From the NCBI RefSeq assembly GCF_024722015.1, contig NZ_JANQBD010000008.1, positions 244,506 to 308,505 of the forward strand: a DNA stretch of 64,000 bases. The letters are read 5' to 3'. Under the pieces are notes generated by a model. It was not told the origin of the DNA. It was given only the letters and a program-made list of their open reading frames with translations, and searched no databases. This DNA is from Paenibacillus radicis (ex Xue et al. 2023) (GTDB lineage: Bacteria > Bacillota > Bacilli > Paenibacillales > NBRC-103111). Below are positions 25,776-35,266 of the stretch, in pieces; within the stretch, counting starts at the first letter, position 1, and the number at the start of each line of letters is the position of its first letter. Both the position numbers and the translations under genes were made by a program.

Positions 25776-28700
25776 CTAATGAAGAGTTTTATATAGCCGC
25801 AAAAAGACGACGGCGGCTTCGGCTCTTGTTGTCCGTCCATCCGGTACAAATTGATTGTCTTGCCGTCCTTCCAGAAGCCCTTGCTTACGGGTTGCTTCAA
25901 CATAACCCTTGGCCCAGGCTGGAATGCTCACATCATCAGAGAAGAAGGGACTTTCCTTAGGGACAGCCTCCCATTTCATGGCCTTGGCGACCATCGCAGC
26001 CATTTCTGTACGGTTTAACGTTTGCATTGGCTTTAACGTGCCGTCGGAGTATCCATTGAGAACTCCTTCAACTACTGCTGTTTGAATCGCCCATCTCGCC
26101 CACTCAGGGATGCTGTCTTTGTCGCTGAATGTCATCGCTCCCGATTCATTGCGAATATCGACTTGGAGCGTCCGCAGCAGCATGACGGCAAACTCCGTCC
26201 GTGTTACGTACTTATCCGGCATAAAGGTTTGGGCATCCACTCCCTCAACTATACCCAGCCCCGCCGCTTCGCAAATATCTGTTTTTGCCCAATGATTCCG
26301 GATATCCGTAAAGGCACATACAGGAGCAGAAGCAGATGGCTGTTCACTACCGGCAATACGATGGATTGTTACCGTATACGTTTTGAGAGTTCCGTCCTCG
26401 GCTTGAACCGATATAGCCAGTACATTGGTTCCTATCGCCAAAGGAATGGTTTTCGACTCACCTAAGGGTTCGCCAGCCAGCTTCATAATCGCATTGAAGT
26501 TAGCAGGGCCCAATTGCAGCTCTACCTGCCCGGCGTCCGTCTCTGCAGTATACTCCGTTGTCCCGGGCGTGAAAGCAGGAGATAATCCGATCTCCTTGCC
26601 GGATATGTACACGTTTAATCTCGCCAGATCTGCAAGGCTTGACGAGGTCGCGCTGGATGATCCGCCGCTGCTGGAGGAACTCTGGGAACGCAACACATTC
26701 ACTGTCCGCACCAGTTCTGCCGCTGCATTGCCCGAGCTATCCTGCACCTTGTACACCAGCGAATAGGCACCTGCGATCTCGCTGTATACCGAGCCTGTGA
26801 CCGTAATTTGACCCGTCAGATCTCCATCAAAGCTGTCCGTGGCCGTAGCCCCGGGGTCGAGGAATGCAGTACCCTGCCTAAGAGTCAGCGAGGCATCACC
26901 CAATAAGGTAATCACAGGTGGCACAGTATCCTTAACCTGAACGGAGCGCACAGCATCAGGTGCATGGTTCCCCCCGCGGTCCGTAACGTTATAGCTGAGT
27001 GTATAGGTGCCGACTTGATTCGTGTTTATCGTGCCGCTAACCGTAATCCGGTCGGTTAAGTCGCCATCTACTGCATCCATCGCGATCGCTCCCGGATCGG
27101 TAAAGGTGTTTCCGGCCTCTACCTGTATCGGGTTCGGACCCATGAGCGTAATGACGGGCGCTCCGTTGTCTGCTACGTTTACTACACGAGTGAGGCTCGC
27201 CGGATTTCCTGCTGCATCACTCACCTGATACGTCAGCGTATAGGTGCCGACTTGATTCGTGTTTACCGTGCCACTAACTGTGACTTGCGAGGTCAGGTCG
27301 CCATCTACCGCATCCCAAGCGGTAGCCCCGGGATCGGTAAAGATGCTTCCGGCCTCTACCTGCATCGGATTGGAGCCGATAAGCGTAATTATCGGTGCGA
27401 CCCCATCCACTACGTTAACAGTTCGGGTTTTCGTTGCGGTATTCCCCGCTGCATCCGTTACTTGATACGTCAGTGCATAGGTGCCGACTTGATTCGTATT
27501 TACCGTGCCGTTAACCGTGACCTGCGAGGTCAGGTCGCCATCCACCGCATCCAGCGCTGTGGCCCCGGGGTCGGTAAAGATGCTTCCAACCCCAAGCTGC
27601 AAAGTGTTGGTTCCATTCAAGGTAATCGCTGGCGGAGTAGAGTCGACCATGAAGGTTACCGATCTAACCACCGCCTGATTGCCCCAAGCATCCCCTGCCA
27701 TCACGTTAACGGTATAGGTACCCTCGGGAAAACGTGTACTATCCAGGGTTACAGGAAAGCTGTAGTTTTGGTTGCTTCCGGTAGCGGCAGAGAAGTTTTG
27801 GGATCCGCTGGCTACAACCTGACTAGACCTGTTCACAATTTTATAATCCACATATACGGCCTCTCCCACACTGCCGTCTCTCATCGTACCATTCACAAGT
27901 AATACGCTATTATGGCGGTATTTGGTTTGCATCCATGCATCTATCCGAACAACGGGAGTGAACACGCGCAGATACGGATATGAATTGCCTTCATTGATCC
28001 CCCATATCGTAGAAAAATCGAAGCCTGTATACGCAGCGGACGTTTTCATTTGAGCTTCTGTTAATCCTACACTGCCCCCGATTCCCCCCGTATGCACACC
28101 AGGCGAGGTCGGATTAGCCGTAGTGTTCCAAACAGCGTTTGTAATGGCTCCATGAGCAGGTCTGTGTTCACTCAGCAAGGCACCTACTTTCGGTCCGCTA
28201 ATCGTACCCGCTGCAAAGCTTCTTTGGAGCGAATTTTGCAGCATGGCTGTCAAGCCGCCTCCGCCGCTGCTGACGACACTGTTGACTTGTATATTTCCTA
28301 ACATGTAACTGTCGCGAATAGGTCCATAGCTGAGTCCTGCTAAACCGCCTATATTAGTTTCGCCATGTACATTGCCTGACGCATAGCTGCTCTCGATCCC
28401 ATTGGTTCCAAGATCGATGGTTCCTACCAAGCCGCCGACAGAGGTATATCCCGATACATTAACAGTTGAATAGCTGTTACGAATTTGAGACGGTGATAAT
28501 CCGAGCACACCGACTAACCCCCCGGTAGAGCGGCTGGTAACTGGATTATTATTTCCTGCAACTGTACCCGATACGTAGATACCAGTAATTGCTGTAGACA
28601 AAGCGAAGCCTGCGAGACTGCCGGTATCGTAAGCTCCTTCTCCTGTGACATTGACATGATCCAAGTTCATGTTTTTAAGGGCTGCTCCTTGTGTATACCC

Positions 28701-29051
28701 GAATAAACCGACATAACGCGCCGATGAACGGGTGACCATTCCAGTAAGCGTATAGTGGTTCCCGTCAAAACTTCCTGTAAATGGCGTTAAGTCCGTCCCG
28801 ATAGGCTCCCAGCCTGTCCCGGCTGCATAATCGGATAAATCGATATCAGCACCTTGCCGGTAATGCCCCCCAAGCCCGTCCCGAACATGATTCATATCTT
28901 CTGCAGTCAGCACGATATAGGGGTCAAGCGCCGTTCCATTACCTCCTCCTGTAAATACATAAGGGGCCGCTTTAACGGGGTTCGGCCACACGCCTAACCA
29001 TGATCCTGCCATTAACAAGGTGACTAGAGTGAGCAGTATGCTTTTTTTCAT
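25776..29051 (-). CDS. SLH surface protein with GLUG, DUF5011-type Ig repeats and cadherin-like domain
   Basis: The 1091-residue protein has a signal peptide (residues 1-28). A GLUG-motif beta-solenoid follows (about 30-365, with repeated GGLVG/GGLAG turns and NSYSTVNVSGYTSVGGLVG), then a linker Ig-like part (370-470). Four tandem DUF5011/HYR-like repeats of about 77 residues run from 474 to 788, each with FTDPGATA.DAVDGDLT. A Ser-rich hinge (789-806), a cadherin-like beta-sandwich (807-900) and three SLH domains (912-1091, with TRTEFAVMLLR and TTRAEAAVV) complete it. It is anchored to wall polymer. The ATG follows GGAGG. Function is probably adhesive or structural. Confidence 0.9.
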   Translation of the reverse strand: MKKSILLTLVTLLMAGSWLGVWPNPVKAAPYVFTGGGNGTALDPYIVLTAEDMNHVRDGLGGHYRQGADIDLSDYAAGTGWEPIGTDLTPFTGSFDGNHYTLTGMVTRSSARYVGLFGYTQGAALKNMNLDHVNVTGEGAYDTGSLAGFALSTAITGIYVSGTVAGNNNPVTSRSTGGLVGVLGLSPSQIRNSYSTVNVSGYTSVGGLVGTIDLGTNGIESSYASGNVHGETNIGGLAGLSYGPIRDSYMLGNIQVNSVVSSGGGGLTAMLQNSLQRSFAAGTISGPKVGALLSEHRPAHGAITNAVWNTTANPTSPGVHTGGIGGSVGLTEAQMKTSAAYTGFDFSTIWGINEGNSYPYLRVFTPVVRIDAWMQTKYRHNSVLLVNGTMRDGSVGEAVYVDYKIVNRSSQVVASGSQNFSAATGSNQNYSFPVTLDSTRFPEGTYTVNVMAGDAWGNQAVVRSVTFMVDSTPPAITLNGTNTLQLGVGSIFTDPGATALDAVDGDLTSQVTVNGTVNTNQVGTYALTYQVTDAAGNTATKTRTVNVVDGVAPIITLIGSNPMQVEAGSIFTDPGATAWDAVDGDLTSQVTVSGTVNTNQVGTYTLTYQVSDAAGNPASLTRVVNVADNGAPVITLMGPNPIQVEAGNTFTDPGAIAMDAVDGDLTDRITVSGTINTNQVGTYTLSYNVTDRGGNHAPDAVRSVQVKDTVPPVITLLGDASLTLRQGTAFLDPGATATDSFDGDLTGQITVTGSVYSEIAGAYSLVYKVQDSSGNAAAELVRTVNVLRSQSSSSSGGSSSATSSSLADLARLNVYISGKEIGLSPAFTPGTTEYTAETDAGQVELQLGPANFNAIMKLAGEPLGESKTIPLAIGTNVLAISVQAEDGTLKTYTVTIHRIAGSEQPSASAPVCAFTDIRNHWAKTDICEAAGLGIVEGVDAQTFMPDKYVTRTEFAVMLLRTLQVDIRNESGAMTFSDKDSIPEWARWAIQTAVVEGVLNGYSDGTLKPMQTLNRTEMAAMVAKAMKWEAVPKESPFFSDDVSIPAWAKGYVEATRKQGLLEGRQDNQFVPDGRTTRAEAAVVFLRLYKTLH

Positions 29052-29414
29052 CGTTCAGATCCTCCATGATTTCGTAAAGTTAACGCTTCACAATAAAAAT
29101 AAATTCTTCTGCTATGAAGTGTAACAGAACGCAATGAAAGAACTATGAAAGAAACTTCCCTTTGTAGGATCAGTCAGTCATCATAGGAATCGATCGTCGA
29201 AATTTTGACAAGTACCGAACCGTTTAGAGGTTGAATTCGCTTTAGAACTGTATGATTACAAATTATTACATATAGGACGCTATAGCAATACCCCAATAAG
29301 CACAATCATCCACTGTTCAACCGCCTCAGAAAAAAGATATCATCATTTTCTCACACTAACCTGCCCCGCTAGCCATCCATTCATTCTTCTGAATTGCACC
29401 ACAAAGCATGAAAG
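29052..29414. other. Leader of the SLH gene and 3' region of the hydrolase gene
   Basis: This holds AT-rich promoter-like sequence near the SLH start. Near 29360-29414 there is a core-like TAACCTGCCCCGCTAGCC and a segment that is nearly repeated at 61622-61696. I see no gene. Confidence 0.5.
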
Positions 29415-29440
29415 TTAATCCGTTCTTTCATGGTGGCTAA
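29367..29440. repeat. Shared 3'-end repeat, copy A
   Basis: About 74 bases covering the last codons and downstream region of the hydrolase gene closely match 61622-61696 at the end of the nucleotidyltransferase gene, including GTTAATCCGTTCTTTCATGG. Both proteins therefore end in HERTD although they are unrelated. Confidence 0.75.
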
Positions 29441-30155
29441 GCAAGATGTTATCCAGCCATTCATTTGACTTCTCAAGCATTCCAATCGTTATCTGATGAT
29501 TGACACCGGGGTATTCGACTAATTGTAGATACTCCGATGAGACATTTGCCATTTCATTCATAAAGTATTTTTGGCTTTCGATGGGAATTGTACTATCTTC
29601 CTTACCATGAAGTAATAAAAGTCTCTTATTACCCCCGAAGTTCACGTTGCTCAAAGGGTCGTGTTCTTTTAATAATTTTCTTTCAATGTCTGTTAATGGA
29701 GGTCGTCCATCTTTTTCACGATACAGTTCCTCAAACTTTACCCATGCACATGAACCATTAATAGCTATTGCAGAGTGCAGACCAGAAATTTTCGAAAAAG
29801 CGCCTGCTGCTATAAATCCACCACTCGAATGTCCAATGATACTGATATCATCGAATTCGGACAATGCTGACACTATTTCCTCTACTTCCTTAACACCTTG
29901 AAGGACCGTATTCCAAAAATATTCTTGTAATACTTGGGTCTCGAAATAATTCAGTTTTCCACGCACCCCATGATTCGGCAATTCAGGTACAATAACCTTA
30001 TATCCCCAGCTGGAAATTAGGGATGCAAAGAACAAATAGTTCTCGATTTTGGATGCCCAACCGTGATACAAAAGCACTGCGGCTCTTGGTATTTCAGGCG
30101 GATTTATAATAAGTGATGGAATACCTGAAATTTTGCAATTTACGAAATTATTCAT
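29415..30155 (-). CDS. Alpha/beta hydrolase (prolyl-oligopeptidase/dienelactone-hydrolase type)
   Basis: From the ATG at 30155, with AAGGAG six bases upstream, the product is 246 residues. It contains the oxyanion strand AVLLYHGWASKIENY, the nucleophile elbow SIIGHSSGGFIAAGAF (Ser near residue 108), an acidic LLLLHGKEDSTIPIESQKYF and the late His in EYPGVNHQITIG. The triad is complete. Substrate is unknown; close designs include esterases and peptidase-like hydrolases. No signal peptide, so cytoplasmic. It is a stand-alone gene between the two SLH proteins, with repeat cores on both sides. Confidence 0.85.
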   Translation of the reverse strand: MNNFVNCKISGIPSLIINPPEIPRAAVLLYHGWASKIENYLFFASLISSWGYKVIVPELPNHGVRGKLNYFETQVLQEYFWNTVLQGVKEVEEIVSALSEFDDISIIGHSSGGFIAAGAFSKISGLHSAIAINGSCAWVKFEELYREKDGRPPLTDIERKLLKEHDPLSNVNFGGNKRLLLLHGKEDSTIPIESQKYFMNEMANVSSEYLQLVEYPGVNHQITIGMLEKSNEWLDNILLSHHERTD

Positions 30156-30205
30156 CGCAATCTCCTTAATCAACTTTACCATAAGTTTCAACAATTCAAT
30201 TGAAT

Positions 30206-30220
30206 TATCCTGCCCTGTCC
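30206..30220. repeat. Intergenic repeat core, copy 9
   Basis: TATCCTGCCCTGTCC, followed by CTCAATCAAT, resembles the dispersed core and lies about 50 bases upstream of the hydrolase start. Confidence 0.4.
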
Positions 30221-30325
30221 CTCAATCAATAGCTGATCATTTGAGAAGATTCCTCAATTGTGGGAAACGATATATGTTCTTGTCACTGACTTTTGACAAG
30301 AGCATATATCCGTTAAAATGAAAAA

Positions 30326-30353
30326 AGCCGCAGTTATGCGGCTTCTAAAACAT
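30326..30353. repeat. 28-base exact repeat with hairpin, copy B
   Basis: This is identical to 13245-13272, with the same 7-base stem. Here it is preceded by sequence with ATATGTTCTTGTCA/TGACAAGAGCATAT inverted repeat character (about 30271-30306). It lies in the non-coding stretch before the second large SLH gene. Confidence 0.75.
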
Positions 30354-30425
30354 TTATGTTCTTGTCCTCTGAATTTAATAGTTTGATTCCGGCAGCAAGG
30401 AAATAAGGATCATCGCAAGTTAACA

Positions 30426-30462
30426 ACAAGGCTGCTTCGAGCTTGATTCAAAGCAGCCTTGT
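30426..30462 (-). terminator. Terminator of the 1.2-kDa-scale SLH gene at 30474
   Basis: ACAAGGCTGCTT (30426-30437) pairs perfectly with AAGCAGCCTTGT (30451-30462). On the minus strand it lies a dozen bases after the stop of the large SLH gene and is followed by TTGTTAACTTG. Confidence 0.7.
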
Positions 30463-30473
30463 CTATGTGTCTT

Positions 30474-33400
30474 TTACTTGCTCTTTTGCGCCAGCATTTT
30501 CAGCAGTACCGTTACCGCCTCTGCTCTTGTTGTTTTATCGACTGGAGCAAATTGGTTCGAACCTTTGCCTTCAATAATGCCCTGCTTGTTCATGGCAGCA
30601 ACCGAGCCTTTGGCCCAAGCCGGAATATCCTTATCATCCACGAAGCTGGTTGTAACAGTCGCTTGAATGGACTGTCCTAGCGCGTTCGCGATCATAGCCG
30701 CCATCTCGGAGCGTGTAATTTCTGTATCCGGACGGAAGGAGCCGTCTTCATATCCATTAATAATGCCTGCTTGCACTGCTTGCGCTACTGCTTTCTGAGC
30801 CCAAGCGCCGATCTTCTCCTTATCGGTGAATGCAAGTGCTGCTCCATCTCGTTGAGGTTTCAACGCATTTATCAGCATGAACGCAAATTCCGCACGCGTT
30901 ACGCTACTATTCGGCTTGAACGAACCATTCGGATAGCCACTGACGATGCCAGTGCTTGCCGCTTGCTTGATATTCGTCTCCGCCCAGTGTCCGGAGATAT
31001 CGCTGAAGTTGATCGTCTGCGTAGTGTTTTCCGTTGCGTCTGCCCCTTGGTCTACGCCGAAGACCGCATATTTTGTAAAGTGGTTCACCTTTACGGTAAT
31101 GGTATTACCATTTACCTCGCCTCCAACTTTTACCCATGTCTTCTTAGTTTCGTCATAGAAGAATACAGAAGGTGTTTGATTTCCCTTTAAGCTTTTCGGA
31201 TCGAAGGTAAAGATAAGAGTGATTTCCTTATCGAAATTTTCCGTGAAGTTTTTCAGAATTTCGTATACCGGGGTGGCCAGAACATCTTTGCTTGTGAGCA
31301 GCTTTTGCGCGTCCACCACTTTTTCAATCGTTAATTTCAGCTCTTTGCTGGAAGCATCGGCAGGAATAACAATCTTGACCCTATCGTCCAAGCTAACCTC
31401 ACCCGACTTACCAACGGGAAGCGTCAGTGTACCGTCCGAAGAGGTAACTTTATCGCTGAAAGTCGTCGCTCCGCTACTGCTGCTTCTACTGGATGATGGA
31501 TATGCACGCGTCACCGTAACCGTATAGGTTTTCGGAGTGCCATCCTGCGATGTCGCGATGATGGTAATCACGTTAGTGCCAGTGTTCAAAGTAATAGCGC
31601 CGCTTGCTTGGCCGATTGCAATTGCTGCTCCGTTCAAGGTCATCGTCGCGTTACTGTCATATACGCTTGCCGTTACGGTCGTGCTGGATATATTATTACC
31701 CACACTAGCACTGTACGAAGTTGTCCCAGAAGTGAATGCCGGGGTTAGCGTGATGCCGGATAGTGTCAGTCCGCTCAACTCAGCGTTGTTGCTTAAACGG
31801 TTCACTGTTAGATTATACGTATTTGATGTCTGATTCTGTGCAGTTACCTGTATTTTAATAAGGTTTGGCCCGACAATCAGGTTCGAAGCGTTGTAAATAT
31901 ATACATTACCCGTTACCGTGATGTATGTTGCACCCGTAACCGATAGAGTTTCATTCGGGTCCGCTTTTGTCAAAGTAATGTTGAGACTTGAAACCGCATT
32001 AGACACGTTCAATGTATAATTCGAATTCGATGTCGTAAACGCCGGTGTTAATGTTCCTTGATCCGTGGACAAGCTGGACAACAATGTATTCGCTGATATC
32101 CACTTCGCATACAGTGTCACATCCGTTGTTCCCATAGTAATCGTAGCGCCGGCGGCATAATTCGTTCCATTTCCATCCGCTTGCGTGTTCCAGCCCGCGA
32201 ACGTATAGCCTGCCTTCACCAGGTTACCCGTGTTGCCGTAAACCGACACCGCTACGCCCTGCTCATACGAGCCGCTATCGGTAGGCACGCTTCCAGAGGT
32301 AGCCCCGTTGCTATTATACCTCAAGGTGTACGTTGAGTTCATCGTCCACTTCGCATAAAGCGTCACATCCGTCGTTCCCATAGTGAACGTAGCGCCGGCG
32401 GAATAATTCGTTCCGGTTCCATCCGCTTCCGTGTTCCAGCCCGCGAACGTGTAGCCCGTCTTGACTAAAGTTACTGTATTATTATAAATATTGACTGTTT
32501 TTCCTTGCGAGTAAGAGTTACTGTCAGTCGGTGCGATCCCTCCGATGCTGCCGTTCCCGTCATAAGTCACAAACTTTTGTATCGCCTGCAAATAGGGATA
32601 TCCGTTATTGCGCGATGAGCCTATTCCCCAGGTGCTTGCAAAATCCCAGCTTGAATCCGGATAGGTGCTTTGCTTTTTCATATCTGTATTCGATTTGCCA
32701 TCGCCTTTGTCTGTATCCGATTGCTTTGTTGTATCTGAGTCATAGAAGCTGTTGCTGATCGTTCTATTTCCACTGTAACCGACCAATCCACCTACATTGG
32801 CGGCACTTCCTGTTACTCTACCCGTGGCATAGCTGTTGCTGATCGATCCATCATTAACACCGACCAGTCCGCCCACTTCACCGGCTCCCGTTACACTTCC
32901 CGTGGCGTAGGTGTTGCTGATCGTACCCTCATTATAACCGACCAAGCCACCCACATTTCCGTCACTTCCTGTTACACTTCCCGTGGCGTAGCCGATATTA
33001 ATCGTTCCAGCATTGTAACCGATCATACCGCCTAGTTCACCGGCTCCCGTTACATTTCCCGTGGCGTAGCTGTTACTAATCGTTTCATAATTAACACCAA
33101 CCAAGCCGCCTACATCCCATGTGCCGCTTGTTCCGCTCACACTTACCGAAGCGTAACTGTTGCCAATCGTTCCAGCATTCTCGCCTGCTAGGCCGCCTAC
33201 TATGTAACCATTTCCTATAATATATCCTGCAGTGCTGCCGTTACTGATCGTCCCGTTATTGTACCCGACCAAGCCGCCAACATAGGCGTAGCCCTTAACA
33301 TCTACATTTTCCAGTTTCATATCACTAACACTGGCATTATTGCTTATATAACCAAATAACCCCATATAATGATTATTAGGCCTATTAATCGCGAGGTTTG

Positions 33401-34217
33401 TAATCTTGTGTCCGTTACCTTCCATATTCCCCTGAAATGGTCTACTTCCATCCCCAATCGGCACCCAGCCTTCTCCAGACTGATAACCGCTCAAATCAAT
33501 ATCCGCCGTCAGCTTGAAATAAAGGCCCGAATCCAAATAGTTCCTGACCAGATCTAATTGAGCGGGTGTTGCAATCTGATAAGGATCGCTTGCTGTACCC
33601 GTTCCGCTATAAACGGATTCTGCTGGGAACACCGTCCACTCCGCATACAACGTTACGTTTGCCGTTCCCATATTGAATGTAGCGCCTGCAGCATAAGGAG
33701 TTCCGGTTCCATCCTCTTTCGTGTTCCAGCCAGCAAAGGTAAAACCCGTTTTCACCAGATTCCCTAAATTGCCCAAAACAGAAACAGCAGCTCCCACTTC
33801 ATATGTATTACTGTCGGTCGACGCGCTTCCGGATGTAGCGCCATTGCTGTTATACGTCACGTCCCCTTTGGCCACATAACACGCTTTACCTACACCACCG
33901 ATGGGGTCGCCGAACGTATTGTTATTACAACCCACACTTTGGGTAAAAGTACCGGAAGTATAGTATCCAATCGCACCATAATAAACTACCTGCGTACCCG
34001 GAAAATTGCAACTCTCATTCTCACTGGCACACTTTATCATATTGTTGGTATTTATTGAAGCGGCTGATGCCTCTGAAGTAAATGAAAATGAAGACAACAC
34101 CATCAATGCCAATAATAATAATATGAGGCCCCTCTTTAGCAGCACCTTTGTAAAGCCAGATAGGATGTAGCCCCTAACCGCTTTGTTGAAAACCTTCTTA
34201 CTGTTTGTTGCAAGCAT
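30474..34217 (-). CDS. SLH surface protein with InlB-type B repeats, GLUG repeats and cadherin-like domains
   Basis: From the ATG at 34217 the product is about 1247 residues; a longer frame to 34406 exists but would cross a terminator hairpin. A long signal peptide (hydrophobic core LILLLLALMVLSSF, cleavage near ASA) is followed by an InlB B-repeat (GFTFAGWNTKEDGTGTPYAA). A GLUG-motif solenoid comes next (about 215-480 from this start), then two more B repeats ending TLYAKW, two cadherin-like beta-sandwiches, a Ser hinge, a ZU5-like region and three SLH domains at the end (FSDISGHWAETNIKQAASTG onward). It is wall-anchored, probably adhesive. The ribosome site GAGGAG is 13 bases from the ATG, which is long. 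Confidence 0.88.
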   Translation of the reverse strand: MLATNSKKVFNKAVRGYILSGFTKVLLKRGLILLLLALMVLSSFSFTSEASAASINTNNMIKCASENESCNFPGTQVVYYGAIGYYTSGTFTQSVGCNNNTFGDPIGGVGKACYVAKGDVTYNSNGATSGSASTDSNTYEVGAAVSVLGNLGNLVKTGFTFAGWNTKEDGTGTPYAAGATFNMGTANVTLYAEWTVFPAESVYSGTGTASDPYQIATPAQLDLVRNYLDSGLYFKLTADIDLSGYQSGEGWVPIGDGSRPFQGNMEGNGHKITNLAINRPNNHYMGLFGYISNNASVSDMKLENVDVKGYAYVGGLVGYNNGTISNGSTAGYIIGNGYIVGGLAGENAGTIGNSYASVSVSGTSGTWDVGGLVGVNYETISNSYATGNVTGAGELGGMIGYNAGTINIGYATGSVTGSDGNVGGLVGYNEGTISNTYATGSVTGAGEVGGLVGVNDGSISNSYATGRVTGSAANVGGLVGYSGNRTISNSFYDSDTTKQSDTDKGDGKSNTDMKKQSTYPDSSWDFASTWGIGSSRNNGYPYLQAIQKFVTYDGNGSIGGIAPTDSNSYSQGKTVNIYNNTVTLVKTGYTFAGWNTEADGTGTNYSAGATFTMGTTDVTLYAKWTMNSTYTLRYNSNGATSGSVPTDSGSYEQGVAVSVYGNTGNLVKAGYTFAGWNTQADGNGTNYAAGATITMGTTDVTLYAKWISANTLLSSLSTDQGTLTPAFTTSNSNYTLNVSNAVSSLNITLTKADPNETLSVTGATYITVTGNVYIYNASNLIVGPNLIKIQVTAQNQTSNTYNLTVNRLSNNAELSGLTLSGITLTPAFTSGTTSYSASVGNNISSTTVTASVYDSNATMTLNGAAIAIGQASGAITLNTGTNVITIIATSQDGTPKTYTVTVTRAYPSSSRSSSSGATTFSDKVTSSDGTLTLPVGKSGEVSLDDRVKIVIPADASSKELKLTIEKVVDAQKLLTSKDVLATPVYEILKNFTENFDKEITLIFTFDPKSLKGNQTPSVFFYDETKKTWVKVGGEVNGNTITVKVNHFTKYAVFGVDQGADATENTTQTINFSDISGHWAETNIKQAASTGIVSGYPNGSFKPNSSVTRAEFAFMLINALKPQRDGAALAFTDKEKIGAWAQKAVAQAVQAGIINGYEDGSFRPDTEITRSEMAAMIANALGQSIQATVTTSFVDDKDIPAWAKGSVAAMNKQGIIEGKGSNQFAPVDKTTRAEAVTVLLKMLAQKSK

Positions 34218-34635
34218 AGTTCTGTTTTCACTCCTCTTCTTTGTCAATAGATGAAGGCAGGAATTTCGATTAAAATTTTCTATAATTGCTGAAATTCCCA
34301 TCCCTACTTGTCGATTTTTGACACTCTGACCTACTATAAGACTATATTGGTAAAAAAAAAATCCCCCGTTCGGGGGAGAAGAAAAATATTGGATAAAAAA
34401 AACCAATCAAAGCAGTATCTATTAACATTTGACTAAGTTTAGTAACGCTATACCGTGGAACCGGCTAAACTTCATTGGAAACACCTATTCATGCTCTTCG
34501 TCTGGGGCAGAGGCTAGCAGGGTCTCCATCTGGTGTGTTCCAAGCGACTCTGATTTGGAAGCCCTGCACATTTAGAGCTAGGGATATTTCCTTGAATCGC
34601 TGTACCAATTATAGGACTATGTTTATAGTCTATTT
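34218..34635. other. Leader of the large SLH gene with debris
   Basis: It contains an intrinsic terminator at 34362-34377 and promoter-like AT-rich sequence downstream of it. Near 34505-34600 a minus-strand scrap reads LALNVQGFQIRVAWNTPDGD, which looks coding but has no start or known family. Next to the DinB stop is a short inverted repeat (ATAGACTATAAACATAGTCC). Confidence 0.4.
34362..34377 (-). terminator. Intrinsic terminator upstream of the SLH gene
   Basis: TCCCCCG and CGGGGGA (34362-34368, 34371-34377) form a GC stem with a 2-base gap. On the minus strand it is followed by about ten T residues (positions 34361-34352). It lies 145 bases before the SLH start, so it either ends an upstream transcript or acts in the leader. 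Confidence 0.75.
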
Positions 34636-35139
34636 TCACAAATGAAGACCTCCTCTCGGAGAAATCGAAGGAAAAAAATTCCTCGGCCCTCTTCCAATAA
34701 CGTTGGCGGATACTGGTTGAAATCCAATGTCTCTTACCCAGACGGACAACTGACCCATATGATGGATTTCATGAGCAATTACATGACGCAAAATTTCACC
34801 TTTGGTGTAACTTCCGTTCGTCCATGATACTGTCACAACTTCATGTTCAAATTCGTTATTCCATGTTTCAAAGAATAACCGTATTTCGGTTCTCCAAGAA
34901 TCTGAAAGATCTTTTACTTGCCGAATGGACTTATATTTATCATATTGCACTTGAATATCAGGTTTTCCCTGAATTCCACGAATCCAGCTATTTTCAACAT
35001 CTACAATGTGGAATAGTGTTTTTTGAATACCACCTACTCCACCACTTCGATTGCACGTCAATTCATCATTTGGAATTTGCTTACACAATTCAAACCATTC
35101 ATCTCTGACCATCCAGTTATATAGAAATAAATTTATCAA
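34636..35139 (-). CDS. DinB-family protein
   Basis: The 167-residue protein shows the DinB four-helix pattern with three metal-binding histidines: one in TLFHIVDVENSW near residue 47 and two in HVIAHEIHHMGQLSVWVRDI near residue 125. The family includes metal-dependent, thiol-dependent S-transferases and damage-inducible proteins; function is usually not known. The start appears to be TTG at 35139, with AAAGGGG about ten bases upstream. A repeat element (35169-35214) lies just upstream. Confidence 0.85.
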   Translation of the reverse strand: MINLFLYNWMVRDEWFELCKQIPNDELTCNRSGGVGGIQKTLFHIVDVENSWIRGIQGKPDIQVQYDKYKSIRQVKDLSDSWRTEIRLFFETWNNEFEHEVVTVSWTNGSYTKGEILRHVIAHEIHHMGQLSVWVRDIGFQPVSANVIGRGPRNFFPSISPRGGLHL

Positions 35140-35168
35140 ATGATGCAGCCCCTTTCAATGAACAAAAA

Positions 35169-35214
35169 GAGGAGCTGCCGCGAGGCAGACCCCTTCACTA
35201 TCGTACTCCGTTAG
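35169..35214. repeat. Intergenic repeat: hairpin plus core, copy 10
   Basis: GAGGAGCTGCC then GGCAG form the hairpin (CTGCC 35175-35179 with GGCAG 35184-35188). It is followed by CCCCTTCAC and the core TATCGTACTCCGTTAG (35199-35214). On the minus strand the hairpin ends CTCCTCTTTTTG, a terminator-like tail. Confidence 0.65.
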
Positions 35215-35266
35215 TTTCATTTTTATTGATAACAAACTCTAGAAGGAAAGGCAGAAAAAAACAGCT

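Noticed and set aside
26082..26465. Plus-strand open frames antisense to the SLH and lyase genes
   Set aside because: They mirror the strong codon pattern of the minus-strand genes, have no ribosome sites and no protein-like domains.
26688..27632. Repeated DNA resembling a tandem repeat or CRISPR-like array
   Set aside because: The repeats of about 230 bases are in-frame and encode four DUF5011-type protein domains, so they are coding repeats. No short repeat-spacer pattern occurs anywhere in the window.
34218..34640. Possible cyclic-di-GMP riboswitch before the large SLH gene
   Set aside because: The leader has an intrinsic terminator but none of the conserved riboswitch sequence blocks could be found on reading the strand.
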